Shown piece after piece: positions 1 to 8,389 of a stretch of DNA of 32,171 nucleotides. The stretch is from contig VGYB01000027.1 of the NCBI GenBank assembly GCA_016873115.1, forward strand, positions 1 to 32,171. The letters run 5' to 3'. Both the position numbers and the translations under genes were made by a program. Every line of letters starts with the position of its first letter. Within the stretch, counting starts at the first letter, position 1. The notes beneath the pieces were generated by a model. It saw nothing but the letters and a program-made list of their open reading frames with translations, did no database searches and had not been told where the DNA came from. The DNA comes from Planctomycetota bacterium (GTDB lineage Bacteria > Planctomycetota > Phycisphaerae > Phycisphaerales > SM1A02).

Positions 1-1
1 A

Positions 2-895
2 CCCTGGCTCATGTCCGGTGAGCAGCCGGCACCGACGGCGGGCTCCTTGGTGGGTTCGCGCGCACCCACGATCCCGACGATCGATGTGCTTCATGCGCTC
101 GTGGGCGGCACTGATGCATCGCTTTCAAGACTGTCGCTGCATCCAGTCGATGCCGAGCCCGCGTTGGTGACCGCGTATGCCTCGCCGCGCTTGCGTGAGT
201 CGGCCAGTGGCGATGCACGCACGGCGTTCTTCGCCCGCCCGACAGGGCTGCCTTCAGGCGGCGAGGGCCCGACGCGAGCCCAGTGGCTGGCGGCTGCGGC
301 GAATGACCCGGGTACGCACGCGGTGATCGCTCATGGTCCGGACGAGTTCAGCGTCTATGTGGCAGCGGTGAATGGCAGCGTGCAGCTTGAGCGCGCCGAC
401 GGTTCGCTGCGGTGCCTGGTGCATGATGGCACGAACGAGCGTCCCTACTCAAGCCTCGCCAGGATGCTCGTGGCTGATGGGGCGCTCGATCCACAAGCGG
501 CCACGCTCGATGGCCTGCGCGCGCTCTGGCAGCGCGAGCCTGCGCTCGTGCGCACAGCGTGCGACCGCAACGATCGCTTCGTCTGGTGGCGCGAGGTTCC
601 GTGCGAGCGATGGCCTCAGTCGCCGTTCGGTCTCACGCTGCTTGCCGGACAGGCGGTCGCGGTTGATGCACGGGTGATCCCGATCGGGAGCCTGCTGCTG
701 CTGGTGCCTGAACCGGATCAGCCCGGAGTGCAGCACGATCTCGCTGCACCACGCCTGGTCTATGCCGCTGACTGCGGCGGCGCGATCACCGGTGCGGGCC
801 GGATTGATCTTTATCTGGGTGCTGGCGATGAGGCACTGGCCACCGCCGGTTGCCTGCATGCCCGGATGGCCGTGTTCCGCATCCAGCGCAACTGA
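2..895 (+). CDS. MltA-type lytic murein transglycosylase (5' end probably outside window)
   Basis: Predicted to cleave the MurNAc-GlcNAc bond of peptidoglycan with formation of 1,6-anhydro-MurNAc, acting in the periplasm. Counting from the first ATG at 11, the MltA domain shows GTNERPYSSLARML near residues 140-155 and NDRFVWWRE near 190-200, matching the family pattern NPSYVFFRE. The C-terminal 3D domain follows at about 205-285 with AVDARVIPIGSLLLL and ADCGGAITGAGRIDLYLG; Asp254 of ADCGG fits the catalytic Asp of E. coli MltA. The frame stays open to the left edge and no signal peptide is visible after the ATG at 11, so the export signal and true start probably lie upstream. It precedes the PSD1 gene by 82 bp on the same strand. 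The family call is firm; the start is not known. Confidence 0.8.
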   Translation, partial: PWLMSGEQPAPTAGSLVGSRAPTIPTIDVLHALVGGTDASLSRLSLHPVDAEPALVTAYASPRLRESASGDARTAFFARPTGLPSGGEGPTRAQWLAAAANDPGTHAVIAHGPDEFSVYVAAVNGSVQLERADGSLRCLVHDGTNERPYSSLARMLVADGALDPQAATLDGLRALWQREPALVRTACDRNDRFVWWREVPCERWPQSPFGLTLLAGQAVAVDARVIPIGSLLLLVPEPDQPGVQHDLAAPRLVYAADCGGAITGAGRIDLYLGAGDEALATAGCLHARMAVFRIQRN

Positions 896-977
896 ATCGA
901 GCGTGCGGCCCAAGGATCCTCGACGATCGCAGGGCCCAAGGCTTGCTCCCACGCAGGGTCCGGGCTCTACTTCCGGC

Positions 978-3737
978 ATGCTCCCCGCGATCATCACGCT
1001 GCTCTGCATGGCTGCCGGGGATGCGGGGGAGCGCACCATCGACTTCAACCGTGAGGTACGGCCGATCCTCGCGGCTCGTTGCTTCGTCTGCCACGGGCCC
1101 GATGCCGAGAGCCGCAAGGTGGGTCTTCGACTGGATGATCCGCATGTGGCCAAGGCTGACCGCGATGGCCACGCGGCGATCGTGGCTGGTGATCCTGGTG
1201 CGAGCGAGGTCTGGCGCAGGCTCCTGAGCGATGATCCCGATGAGCGCATGCCGCCCAAGGGGCCGCCACTCACCGCTGCCGAGCGCGACACGATCAAGGC
1301 GTGGATCGAGCAGGGCGCGGCCTATGCGGCGCATTGGTCGTGGGAGCCCGTGAGACATCCGGCCGTGCCCGGCGTGCGCGATGGGACCTGGCCGCGAGGC
1401 GAACTGGATCACTTCGTGCTCGCTGGGCTCGAGCGAATTGGGATGGCTCCTGCCTCGCCCGCCGATCATGACACCCTGGTGCGTCGATGGTCCTTCGCCC
1501 TGACTGGCCTGCCACCCATGGCGATCGATGGGCTCGAGGGAGCCACGACTCCGCAGGCTGCCGTCGATCTGCTCCTGGCGTCACCGCACTTCGGTGAGCG
1601 TTTCGGTCGGCATTGGCTCGACCTGGTGCGCTATGCCGAGACCTACGGTCACGAGTTCGACTATCCGATCCCGCATGCATGGCGCTACCGCGACTATGTG
1701 ATCCGCGCCTTCAACGCGAATGTGCCGTACGACCGCTTCGTGCTCGAGCACCTGGCCGGCGACGCACTCGACACGCCCCGCATGGATCCGGCCTGGAACG
1801 CCGATGTCAGTGCGATCGGCACGGGCTTCTGGCTGCTGGCCCAAGGCACGCACGCGCCGGTCGATGTCGCCGCCGACGAGGCCGAGCGCATCGCGAACCA
1901 GGTCGATGTGATGACCCGGACCTTCCTGGGCAGCACCGTGGCCTGTGCGCGATGCCACGACCACAAGTTCGATCCGATCGCGCAGCGGGACTATTACGCC
2001 CTCAGCGGATCGCTCAAGAGCAGTGCCCGTACGCCAGCCTGGCTCGATGATGGGCGCATGGAACAGGAGCGAACGGCGCGCGTCGCTGCGCGGCTGGAAC
2101 TCGCGGCGCATGCTGCGCTCGCCCAAGGCAAGCGCGCGGACGAAGGCAGCACGACATCACCCACCACGCCCACTCCTCCCGCCGATGCACTGCGCGTGCT
2201 GGCCACCTTCGACCAGCCCGTGCCAGAGGGGTGGACCGTGGGTGGTGCGGCCTTCGCCAGGACATCCGGGGAGCGCCCGACGATCGGACAGCGTGGCACG
2301 GCGGTCGTGGCGCTCGAGCGCGACATCGCCACCAGCGATGTCGGTGGGCACGCCCTGAAGGGCTGGCTGCGCAGTTCCTCCTTCACGATCGATGGTCCGT
2401 ACCTGGCGCACGCGGTGCGCGGCGCCGGCGTGCGCATCCGGTGCGTGATCGACGGCTACTTCCTGGATGACCAGAATGCGCTGCTCTTCGATGGCATGAC
2501 GCAGTCACCCGATACCGGTGGCGCATGGGCCGCTGTGGTGCATGACCTGCGTCGATTCCAGGGGCGACGGGCGCACATCGAGTACATCGATGATGGCGGC
2601 GGCGCGATGGATGTGGCGTGGCTTGCCTTCGTGCCCGCTGCGGAACTCAAGCCCATGCCCGCCTCGGTTCCGGCCGATCCTGCCATGGCAGATGGGTTGT
2701 CGGCGATCGATGCCCGTGCACTGCCGGACTCCGTCGAAGCGCTGATCCTGGCCGAGGCCGGCGTCTGGGATGACAGCGTGCATGTGCGAGGCAGCGCGCG
2801 TCGACTCGGTGACTCGGTCACGCGTGGGGCCATGGGCGTGCTGGCGACCGGCATGCCTGCGCCCGGCATGGTCGGTTCGGGGCGGCTCGAACTCGCACGA
2901 ACGCTCGTCGATGGCTCGCATCCGCTGGTGGCGCGTGTGATCGTCAACCGGATCTGGCAGCATGTGATGGGCCGCGGACTCGTCCCCACGCCCGATGACT
3001 TCGGTGCATTGGGCTCGGCGCCAACGCATCCGGAACTTCTCGATTGGTTGGCCGTCGACTTCATGCGCGACTGGGACATCAAGCGTCTCGTTCGGCAGAT
3101 CGCGCTGAGCGCGACCTTTGCGCAGTCAGGCATCGCGAGCGAGCAGGCCGAAGCGATCGATCCCGCCAACGCACTCCTGCACCGCGCGTTCATCCGACGA
3201 CTGGACGCCGAGAGCGTTCGCGATGCGATGCTCGCTCTGTCCGGTCGTCTCGATCGCTCGATGGGCGGACCCGGCGTCCCGACGCACCTGACGGAGTTCA
3301 TGACCGGTCGCGGGCGACCGGGCCAGTCAGGCCCGCTTGATGGGAACGGTCGTCGCAGCGTGTACCTGGAGGTGCGGCGCAACTTTGCGGATCCGTTCCT
3401 GGCCATGTTCGACCTGCCCGTCCCGACCACGACCGTCGGTCGACGCCATGAGAGCAATGTCCCGGCGCAGGCCTTGGCGATGATGAATGCGCCACTCGTC
3501 CATGACCTTGCTGCGCGCTGGGGTGAGCGGGCGGGTGCATCGTGCGATGGATCCCCTGGGTCCATGGCGCGGGTCGCCTCAGGCATGCTGCACGACGCCT
3601 GGGGCCGTGCGCCGACGACCGCGCAGGTCGATCAGTGCGTGGCGTTCCTGCAGACCGAGGGCGGACCGAGTCCCGCCGCGTGGTCGGCGCTCGCGCACGC
3701 GATCCTGAACACCAAGCAGTTCCTCTTCATCGACTGA
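978..3737 (+). CDS. PSCyt1-PSCyt2-PSD1 (DUF1549/DUF1553) planctomycete cytochrome-like protein
   Basis: Large exported protein of a family expanded in planctomycetes; its biochemical role is not settled. The 919-residue protein has a short signal peptide (MLPAIITLLCMAAGDAGE). A PSCyt1 domain at about 20-115 carries a haem-type CFVCH at 35-39. A DUF1549/PSCyt2 domain at about 130-350 carries a second CxxCH, CARCH at 323-327. A beta-rich insert at about 410-555 resembles the concanavalin/LamG-like insert seen in longer members. DUF1553/PSD1 fills the C-terminal third, starting near LVARVIVNRIWQHVMGRGLV. The start at 978 was chosen because it gives the signal peptide directly before the PSCyt1 domain; the frame is open further upstream but overlaps the previous gene. 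The DUF1501 gene follows after 3 bp, the usual pairing for this family. Confidence 0.9.
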   Translation: MLPAIITLLCMAAGDAGERTIDFNREVRPILAARCFVCHGPDAESRKVGLRLDDPHVAKADRDGHAAIVAGDPGASEVWRRLLSDDPDERMPPKGPPLTAAERDTIKAWIEQGAAYAAHWSWEPVRHPAVPGVRDGTWPRGELDHFVLAGLERIGMAPASPADHDTLVRRWSFALTGLPPMAIDGLEGATTPQAAVDLLLASPHFGERFGRHWLDLVRYAETYGHEFDYPIPHAWRYRDYVIRAFNANVPYDRFVLEHLAGDALDTPRMDPAWNADVSAIGTGFWLLAQGTHAPVDVAADEAERIANQVDVMTRTFLGSTVACARCHDHKFDPIAQRDYYALSGSLKSSARTPAWLDDGRMEQERTARVAARLELAAHAALAQGKRADEGSTTSPTTPTPPADALRVLATFDQPVPEGWTVGGAAFARTSGERPTIGQRGTAVVALERDIATSDVGGHALKGWLRSSSFTIDGPYLAHAVRGAGVRIRCVIDGYFLDDQNALLFDGMTQSPDTGGAWAAVVHDLRRFQGRRAHIEYIDDGGGAMDVAWLAFVPAAELKPMPASVPADPAMADGLSAIDARALPDSVEALILAEAGVWDDSVHVRGSARRLGDSVTRGAMGVLATGMPAPGMVGSGRLELARTLVDGSHPLVARVIVNRIWQHVMGRGLVPTPDDFGALGSAPTHPELLDWLAVDFMRDWDIKRLVRQIALSATFAQSGIASEQAEAIDPANALLHRAFIRRLDAESVRDAMLALSGRLDRSMGGPGVPTHLTEFMTGRGRPGQSGPLDGNGRRSVYLEVRRNFADPFLAMFDLPVPTTTVGRRHESNVPAQALAMMNAPLVHDLAARWGERAGASCDGSPGSMARVASGMLHDAWGRAPTTAQVDQCVAFLQTEGGPSPAAWSALAHAILNTKQFLFID

Positions 3738-3740
3738 ACC

Positions 3741-5150
3741 ATGGGCCATCACTGCCGATCCTTCTCGCCACTGGCCCTCACGCGCCGCGACATGTTGCGG
3801 CAGTGCATGAGTGGTTTCGGCATGGTGGCCGCGGCGGGCATGATGGGACCCAGGGCGATGGCCGGACTCGTCGAGGGTTCGCTCGCACCGCGTCCGCTGC
3901 GGGCCCGCGCGCGCAATGTGATCTTCCTCTACATGGACGGCGGTCCGAGCAGCATGGACACCTTCGATCCCAAGCCGCGGCTGGCCAAGGAGAATGGCCA
4001 GCCCTTCGGCCTGGCGATGGAGCCCACGCAGTTCAACAACAACGGCAGCACGCTCGGCAGCCCGTGGGCGTTCCGTCCGGGTGGCTCATGCGGCACTCCG
4101 GTGAGCGATCTCTTCCCGCATGTGCGAGCCATGGCCGACGAGCTGCTGGTGATCCGCAGCATGACGAGCCAGTTCAGCGAGCACACGAACGCGAACTACT
4201 TCCTGCACACCGGTGCCGGCCTCGCAGGCCGGCCGAGCATGGGCGCGTGGGCGAGCTACGGCCTGGGCAGCGAGAGCGCCGACCTTCCTGGCTTCGTGGT
4301 GCTCAATGGCGGGCTCGTGCCGCCGGGCGGGCTCGAGTGCTTCGGCAACGGATTCCTGCCGGCGACGCACCAGGGCAGCGTGGTGCTGCCGCGCGGTGAC
4401 GGCCTGGCCAATGTGCGCCCGCGCGAGGGAGCCGATGCACAGCGGCGCAAGCAGGCCCTGGTCGCTGCGCTCGATGGGAGTGCGCCGTCATGCGGTGCGG
4501 TCGAGGCGGCGATCGCCAACTGGGAGCTGGCCTTCCGCATGCAGTGGGCGATGCCGGAACTGATGGAGGTCTCGCGCGAGAGCGCGGCCACGCAGTCGAT
4601 GTACGGCATGGACCACGCGTACGAGCCCACGCGGATCTTCGCGGCGCAGTGCCTGCTCGCGCGGCGCCTGGTCGAGCGCGGCGTGCGGTTCGTCGAGCTC
4701 ACGATTCCCTACACCGCCAACAACGACCGCTGGGACCAGCACGAAAACCTCGTCGGTGGCCACGAGGACAATGCACGCACGGTCGACCAGCCGATCGCCG
4801 CGTTGCTCAAGGACCTGCGCCAGCGTGGCCTGCTCGACGAGACGCTCGTGGTCTGGGCCGGCGAGTTCGGACGCACGCCGTTCGCGCAGGGCACGGCGGG
4901 GCGCGACCACAATCCATTCGGTTTCAGCATCTGGATGGCCGGCGGCGGTGTGCGCGGCGGCAGCGTGTATGGCTCGACCGACGAGTACGGCTACAAGGCC
5001 GTGGACCGCCGCGTCGACATCCATGACCTGCATGCGACGATGCTCCATCTGATGGGCATCGACCACGAGCGACTGACCTTCATGTTCGGCGGCCGCGACA
5101 TGCGCCTGACCGATGTGCACGGCCGCGTGATCACGGATTGGATCGCGTGA
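3741..5150 (+). CDS. DUF1501 family protein, Tat-exported, sulfatase/phosphatase-like fold
   Basis: DUF1501 proteins resemble the alkaline-phosphatase/sulfatase superfamily and are nearly always encoded beside PSCyt/PSD1 proteins in planctomycetes. Their substrate is not established; polysaccharide breakdown is often suggested. The 469-residue protein begins with a Tat-type leader: LTRRDMLRQ with Arg15-Arg16, followed by a hydrophobic stretch. The core starts with NVIFLYMDGGPSSMDTFDPK, a metal-site-like motif of the superfamily. Near the C-terminus are VVWAGEFGRTPF and GRDHNPFGFSIWMAGGGV, both characteristic of the family. It starts 3 bp after the PSD1 stop, so the two are very likely co-transcribed and probably act together in the periplasm. 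Length is normal and no damage is seen. Confidence 0.92.
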   Translation: MGHHCRSFSPLALTRRDMLRQCMSGFGMVAAAGMMGPRAMAGLVEGSLAPRPLRARARNVIFLYMDGGPSSMDTFDPKPRLAKENGQPFGLAMEPTQFNNNGSTLGSPWAFRPGGSCGTPVSDLFPHVRAMADELLVIRSMTSQFSEHTNANYFLHTGAGLAGRPSMGAWASYGLGSESADLPGFVVLNGGLVPPGGLECFGNGFLPATHQGSVVLPRGDGLANVRPREGADAQRRKQALVAALDGSAPSCGAVEAAIANWELAFRMQWAMPELMEVSRESAATQSMYGMDHAYEPTRIFAAQCLLARRLVERGVRFVELTIPYTANNDRWDQHENLVGGHEDNARTVDQPIAALLKDLRQRGLLDETLVVWAGEFGRTPFAQGTAGRDHNPFGFSIWMAGGGVRGGSVYGSTDEYGYKAVDRRVDIHDLHATMLHLMGIDHERLTFMFGGRDMRLTDVHGRVITDWIA

Positions 5151-5168
5151 CCCGCGCCGATCACCTGA

Positions 5169-5185
5169 CCCGCGCCGCTTGCGGG
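5169..5185. terminator. Weak hairpin between convergent DUF1501 and clpS genes
   Basis: CCCGC (5169-5173) and GCGGG (5181-5185) can pair around a 7-base loop in the 37-bp gap between the two convergent genes. The stem is only 5 bp and there is no clear T tract, so terminator function is a guess. A 12-bp direct repeat, TGACCCGCGCCG at 5148-5159 and 5166-5177, starts in the DUF1501 stop codon and overlaps this hairpin. Confidence 0.3.
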
Positions 5186-5187
5186 CT

Positions 5188-5481
5188 TCACGCGTCGGGT
5201 TCGATGGAGACCGTCAGCGACTTCGACTGCAACTGGCCCTGGACGAGTTCGGCGTGCTCGCGATGCGTCACGCACACCACGGCGGCGCCGGTGCGATCGA
5301 CCTCGGTCGTCTTGATCAGCGCCATGGTGACTTCCATGCGCAGGATGTCCATGAAACTGCGGATGACATGCGCATAGGTGTTCACATCATCGTTGTGGAC
5401 CAGCACTTTCCACTGCGGCAGCGGGCGGGGCTTGGTTGGGCTGGGCTTCCGGGTCGGGGTGCCTTGGATGGTGGTGCTCAT
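5188..5481 (-). CDS. clpS: ClpS, adaptor of the ClpAP/ClpCP protease
   Basis: ClpS delivers proteins with N-degrons to the AAA+ unfoldase of the Clp protease in the cytoplasm. The 97-residue protein has a disordered Pro/Lys-rich N-terminal tail (1-22), then the ClpS core beginning WKVLVHNDDVNTYAHVI. Asn30, Asp31 and Asp32 match the NDD residues that line the N-degron pocket. The second strand reads EVDRTGAAVV, so Asp62 stands where E. coli ClpS has the pocket His66. THREHAELVQGQL is the usual C-terminal helix, and the protein ends IEPDA. The start at 5481 is supported by GGAGGTT at 5487-5493. The frame is open upstream but shows no ClpS homology there. rnd lies upstream on the same strand with a 142-bp gap, so clpS may have its own promoter. 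No clpA or clpC is in the window. Confidence 0.9.
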   Translation of the reverse strand: MSTTIQGTPTRKPSPTKPRPLPQWKVLVHNDDVNTYAHVIRSFMDILRMEVTMALIKTTEVDRTGAAVVCVTHREHAELVQGQLQSKSLTVSIEPDA

Positions 5482-5623
5482 GTTGGAACCTCCGGAGGGT
5501 GACGAAGGTAGTGGCAACCATTCAACTTCCAACGAGAATTCTGGTGATTTTCCGGGGCGCCGATGCGGTCGGCAGCCCGATGGCGAGCACTCCACGCGCG
5601 GTCTGCACGCCGCCCCGGCGACC

Positions 5624-6808
5624 TCAGCCCGCCGACTGAGGCCCCTGTGGGCCCCATTCAAGTTCCAGGCGCTCCTTGCCGGCCATGAACGAGTCCAGCC
5701 AGACCCCGATGGCGGCATGGCGCCAGTCGCTGTCCTCAAAGAGGCGTGCCTCCGGATCCTTCTGCCGGGCCAGGTACCAACGGCTGAGCTGCTGGCGCGT
5801 GAGCACCATCGTCGGTGCCAGATGCATGCCGATGCAACGCATGTTGACGATCGACCAGAGGGCATCGATCTTCATGCGGTCGTCGGCGTTCTCGTCGGGC
5901 GGAGTCCAGATCCGATCGCGGTCGATCGGGAGTTCCTTGGCGCGCGCGATGCAGTTGATGATCGCCTCGCCGGACTCCTGGACGACCGGCCGCGGCAGCC
6001 CGCGGACATCATCGAGTTCGCGCACCGACTCAGGCTTGGCGCGGGCCACATCGAGAAGGGGAGCGTCGGCCAAGAGTGTGCGGGGCGGCACATCCTTGGT
6101 CCGCGCGAGTTCATAGCGCAGGACCACCAGTTCGCGAAGGATCGTCATCACGCGCGGACGCAGGTTCATGCCGCGGCAGGCGCGACGGACCTGGCTCTCG
6201 GGATCGAATGACTCGCTGGCCTTGATCTCGAGTTCGCACTCATGCCGGGCCCACTCGACCCGCCCCAGCTCTGCAAGGCGTTCGTGCATCCGCTGCCAGA
6301 CCAGCGGGAGGTAGCGCACATCGTCGGCCGCGTAACTGACTTGGCTTGCGGTGAGCGGCCGTGCGTCCCAATCCGTGAAGGTGTGGCCCTTGGACAGGTG
6401 ATGCCCCGTGAGCGACTCGACCGTGTTCGCCAGGCTGGCCGGCCATGGCATGCCCATGAGCGCCGCGCCGATCTGGGTATCGATCACATTGCGCGCCAGC
6501 ACCCCGGCGGCGCGCTGGGCCGCGTTCACATCCTGGCCGCCGGCATGCACCAGCGTGACCAGTCGCTCGTCGCAGACGGCGGACCAGATGCCGGAGAGGT
6601 CAGGTGTCTGCGTGGGATCGATGATCGCCACGCGCTCGGTGGTGGCAACCTGCACCAGGCAGATGCGTGGGTGAAAGGTTTCTTCGCCGATGAACTCGGT
6701 GTCGTAGGCGAAGGTGCGGGCAGCGCGGAGGTGGTCGACCAATTCCGCCAACTCGGTCTGGGTTCGTATGACCGGCGCGTGGCCCTGGGGCACCAGCGGG
6801 TGCTCCAT
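5624..6808 (-). CDS. rnd: Ribonuclease D (DEDDy 3'-5' exonuclease with HRDC domains)
   Basis: RNase D trims 3' ends of tRNA precursors and other structured RNAs in the cytoplasm. The 394-residue protein has the DEDDy exonuclease domain at about 12-180. Exo I is AYDTEFIGEETFHPRICLVQ (Asp36, Glu38), Exo II is LVHAGGQDV, and Exo III is YAADDVRYLP with the Tyr and Asp of the DEDDy type. A first HRDC domain at about 215-290 contains LRYELARTKDVPPRTLLAD. A second HRDC-like region follows to the C-terminus, as in bacterial RNase D. The start at 6808 sits just before the conserved N-terminus and has a GAGG upstream. The same frame stays open for thousands of bases antisense to the men genes, which is a high-GC artefact. 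It is divergent from menF, with a shared 201-bp control region. Confidence 0.9.
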   Translation of the reverse strand: MEHPLVPQGHAPVIRTQTELAELVDHLRAARTFAYDTEFIGEETFHPRICLVQVATTERVAIIDPTQTPDLSGIWSAVCDERLVTLVHAGGQDVNAAQRAAGVLARNVIDTQIGAALMGMPWPASLANTVESLTGHHLSKGHTFTDWDARPLTASQVSYAADDVRYLPLVWQRMHERLAELGRVEWARHECELEIKASESFDPESQVRRACRGMNLRPRVMTILRELVVLRYELARTKDVPPRTLLADAPLLDVARAKPESVRELDDVRGLPRPVVQESGEAIINCIARAKELPIDRDRIWTPPDENADDRMKIDALWSIVNMRCIGMHLAPTMVLTRQQLSRWYLARQKDPEARLFEDSDWRHAAIGVWLDSFMAGKERLELEWGPQGPQSAG

Positions 6809-7009
6809 GACCCGGATCCTCGAGGGCGCCTCGTCAGCGTGGGCCTCGGCGTGGTGAATCGAGCGCTTGCGGCGGCGGAAGTTCACGAAGGTCGGAATGT
6901 ACGGGGGTCGGGAGCATGCGGCTCGGCTGGTGGTCCAATAAACCAAGGGGACCGCAGGGCGACTTTGAGGCTCCGTGACACCCTTCATGATTCCTAGACT
7001 TCCGGACTC
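6809..7009. promoter_or_regulatory. Divergent control region between rnd and the men operon
   Basis: This 201-bp non-coding stretch should hold the promoters of rnd (-) and menF (+). It includes a locally AT-richer segment around 6930-6945 and an imperfect inverted repeat, GGTCC (6932-6936) with GGACC (6949-6953), which could be an operator or small hairpin. No convincing -35/-10 pair was found for either strand, so the call rests on gene arrangement. Confidence 0.35.
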
Positions 7010-8377
7010 ATGGCCTCGGCCGACACCATGACCCTGCATGTGCGGCGCCTTCCGGGCGTCGCCTCGCTCGCGCGAGCCGTGCAGCATCTGGCCGCAGCCG
7101 TCGAGACCTTTGGCACCCGTTCGAGCGATGCGCTGGACCGCATCGAGATGGAGATCGAGCCGCTCGACATCATGGCATGGGTCGCGAGCCAGCAGCCCGG
7201 TCAGCGCACCATGTTCCGCAACCGCGAGGGAAGCCTGGAGATGGCCAGCCTCGGCTGCCTGTTCGCAGCGCCATCGCTCGAGGATGCCCGCGTGCAGCGC
7301 CTGCTTGAGCAGGAGCCCCCGATCTTTCCACGCATGCACGAGCCAGCGTCGCCATTCCTGGTGACCTCGTGCGTCTTCGATGCCGATGCGCCGATCACCG
7401 GTGTCTGGTCGGCCTTCGGCGCCATGCGTGTCTCGCTGCCCCTGATCGAGGTGCGCCGCATGCGCACCGTGACCACCCTTGCGGTGCACGTGAACGGCGA
7501 TCCATCGCGATCGCTCGACGCGCTGCGTGCGCTGCGCCAGCCCACATCCGTGCAGCGCGTGGCGCTTCGGCTTGAATCCGACAGCGATCCGTCGCACTGG
7601 GCCCGCATGGTGGATGCGGCACTCGATGCGATCGTGTCCCGAAGGCTCGACAAGGTCGTCGTGGCGCGGACACGACGCTATCGCGCCGTCAATGCGATCG
7701 ATCCCATGGCGCTCCTGATGTCGCTCCGCTCGGCGGCGAACGATGTCTTCCAGATCGCGGTCGAGGCGGCACCCGGCTCCAGCTTCGTGTCGATCACGCC
7801 CGAGCGCCTGTTCAAGCGCAAGGGTCGCGTGGTGCACACCGAGGCGATCGCCGGCACCTGCCCGCGCGGGCCGGACATGGCCGCGGATGCGTGGCTGGCG
7901 AGCCGTCTGCTGGCCAGCGCGAAGAACCGGCTGGAACACGATCTCGTGCTGGAGCGCATCAAGGCCGTGCTCGTGCCGTGGAGCGACCAGCTCGATGCCG
8001 AGCCGACGCCGGGGATCGTGCGCCTGGCGCATGTGCAGCACCTGATGACCAGTGTCAGCGCGCGGATGTCCGATGATGTTCGCGACAGCGCGCTGCTGGC
8101 CGCGCTGCATCCGACGCCGGCGGTGTGCGGCACCCCGACGGAAGCGGCGCGCGCCTTCATCGCGGCGCACGAAGGAGACCATCGCGGCCTGTATGCCGGC
8201 GTGGTTGGACTCGTCAGCGCGAGTCGCAGCGATTTTGCGGTGGGCATCCGCAGTGCGCTGGTCCACGGCGACCAAGCCGTGGCGTTCGGTGGCGCGGGTA
8301 TCGTGCGGGGAAGCGAGGCCGATGCCGAATGGCTCGAGACGGCCCGCAAGATGGAGTCGTTCGACGCCGTCTCCTGA
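7010..8377 (+). CDS. menF: Isochorismate synthase MenF
   Basis: Converts chorismate to isochorismate, the first committed step of menaquinone synthesis, in the cytoplasm with Mg2+. The 455-residue protein has a poorly conserved N-terminal half and a chorismate-binding C-terminal half. DKVVVARTRR includes Lys215, matching the general base of isochorismate synthases. TPERLF, HTEAIAGTCPRG, HPTPAVCGTP, RGLYAGVVG and GAGIVRGSEADAEW are the substrate and metal-site motifs in the right order. The men context excludes a siderophore or anthranilate role. The start is uncertain between the ATG at 7010 and one at 7028; neither has a clear ribosome binding site. menD follows after 12 bp, so this gene heads the operon. 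Confidence 0.92.
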   Translation: MASADTMTLHVRRLPGVASLARAVQHLAAAVETFGTRSSDALDRIEMEIEPLDIMAWVASQQPGQRTMFRNREGSLEMASLGCLFAAPSLEDARVQRLLEQEPPIFPRMHEPASPFLVTSCVFDADAPITGVWSAFGAMRVSLPLIEVRRMRTVTTLAVHVNGDPSRSLDALRALRQPTSVQRVALRLESDSDPSHWARMVDAALDAIVSRRLDKVVVARTRRYRAVNAIDPMALLMSLRSAANDVFQIAVEAAPGSSFVSITPERLFKRKGRVVHTEAIAGTCPRGPDMAADAWLASRLLASAKNRLEHDLVLERIKAVLVPWSDQLDAEPTPGIVRLAHVQHLMTSVSARMSDDVRDSALLAALHPTPAVCGTPTEAARAFIAAHEGDHRGLYAGVVGLVSASRSDFAVGIRSALVHGDQAVAFGGAGIVRGSEADAEWLETARKMESFDAVS

Positions 8378-8389
8378 GCCCGCACACGC

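Noticed and set aside
2456-3586. Minus-strand 376-residue open frame opposite the PSD1 domain
   Set aside because: Ser/Arg/Pro-rich composition with no motif; it is antisense to a conserved DUF1553 domain.
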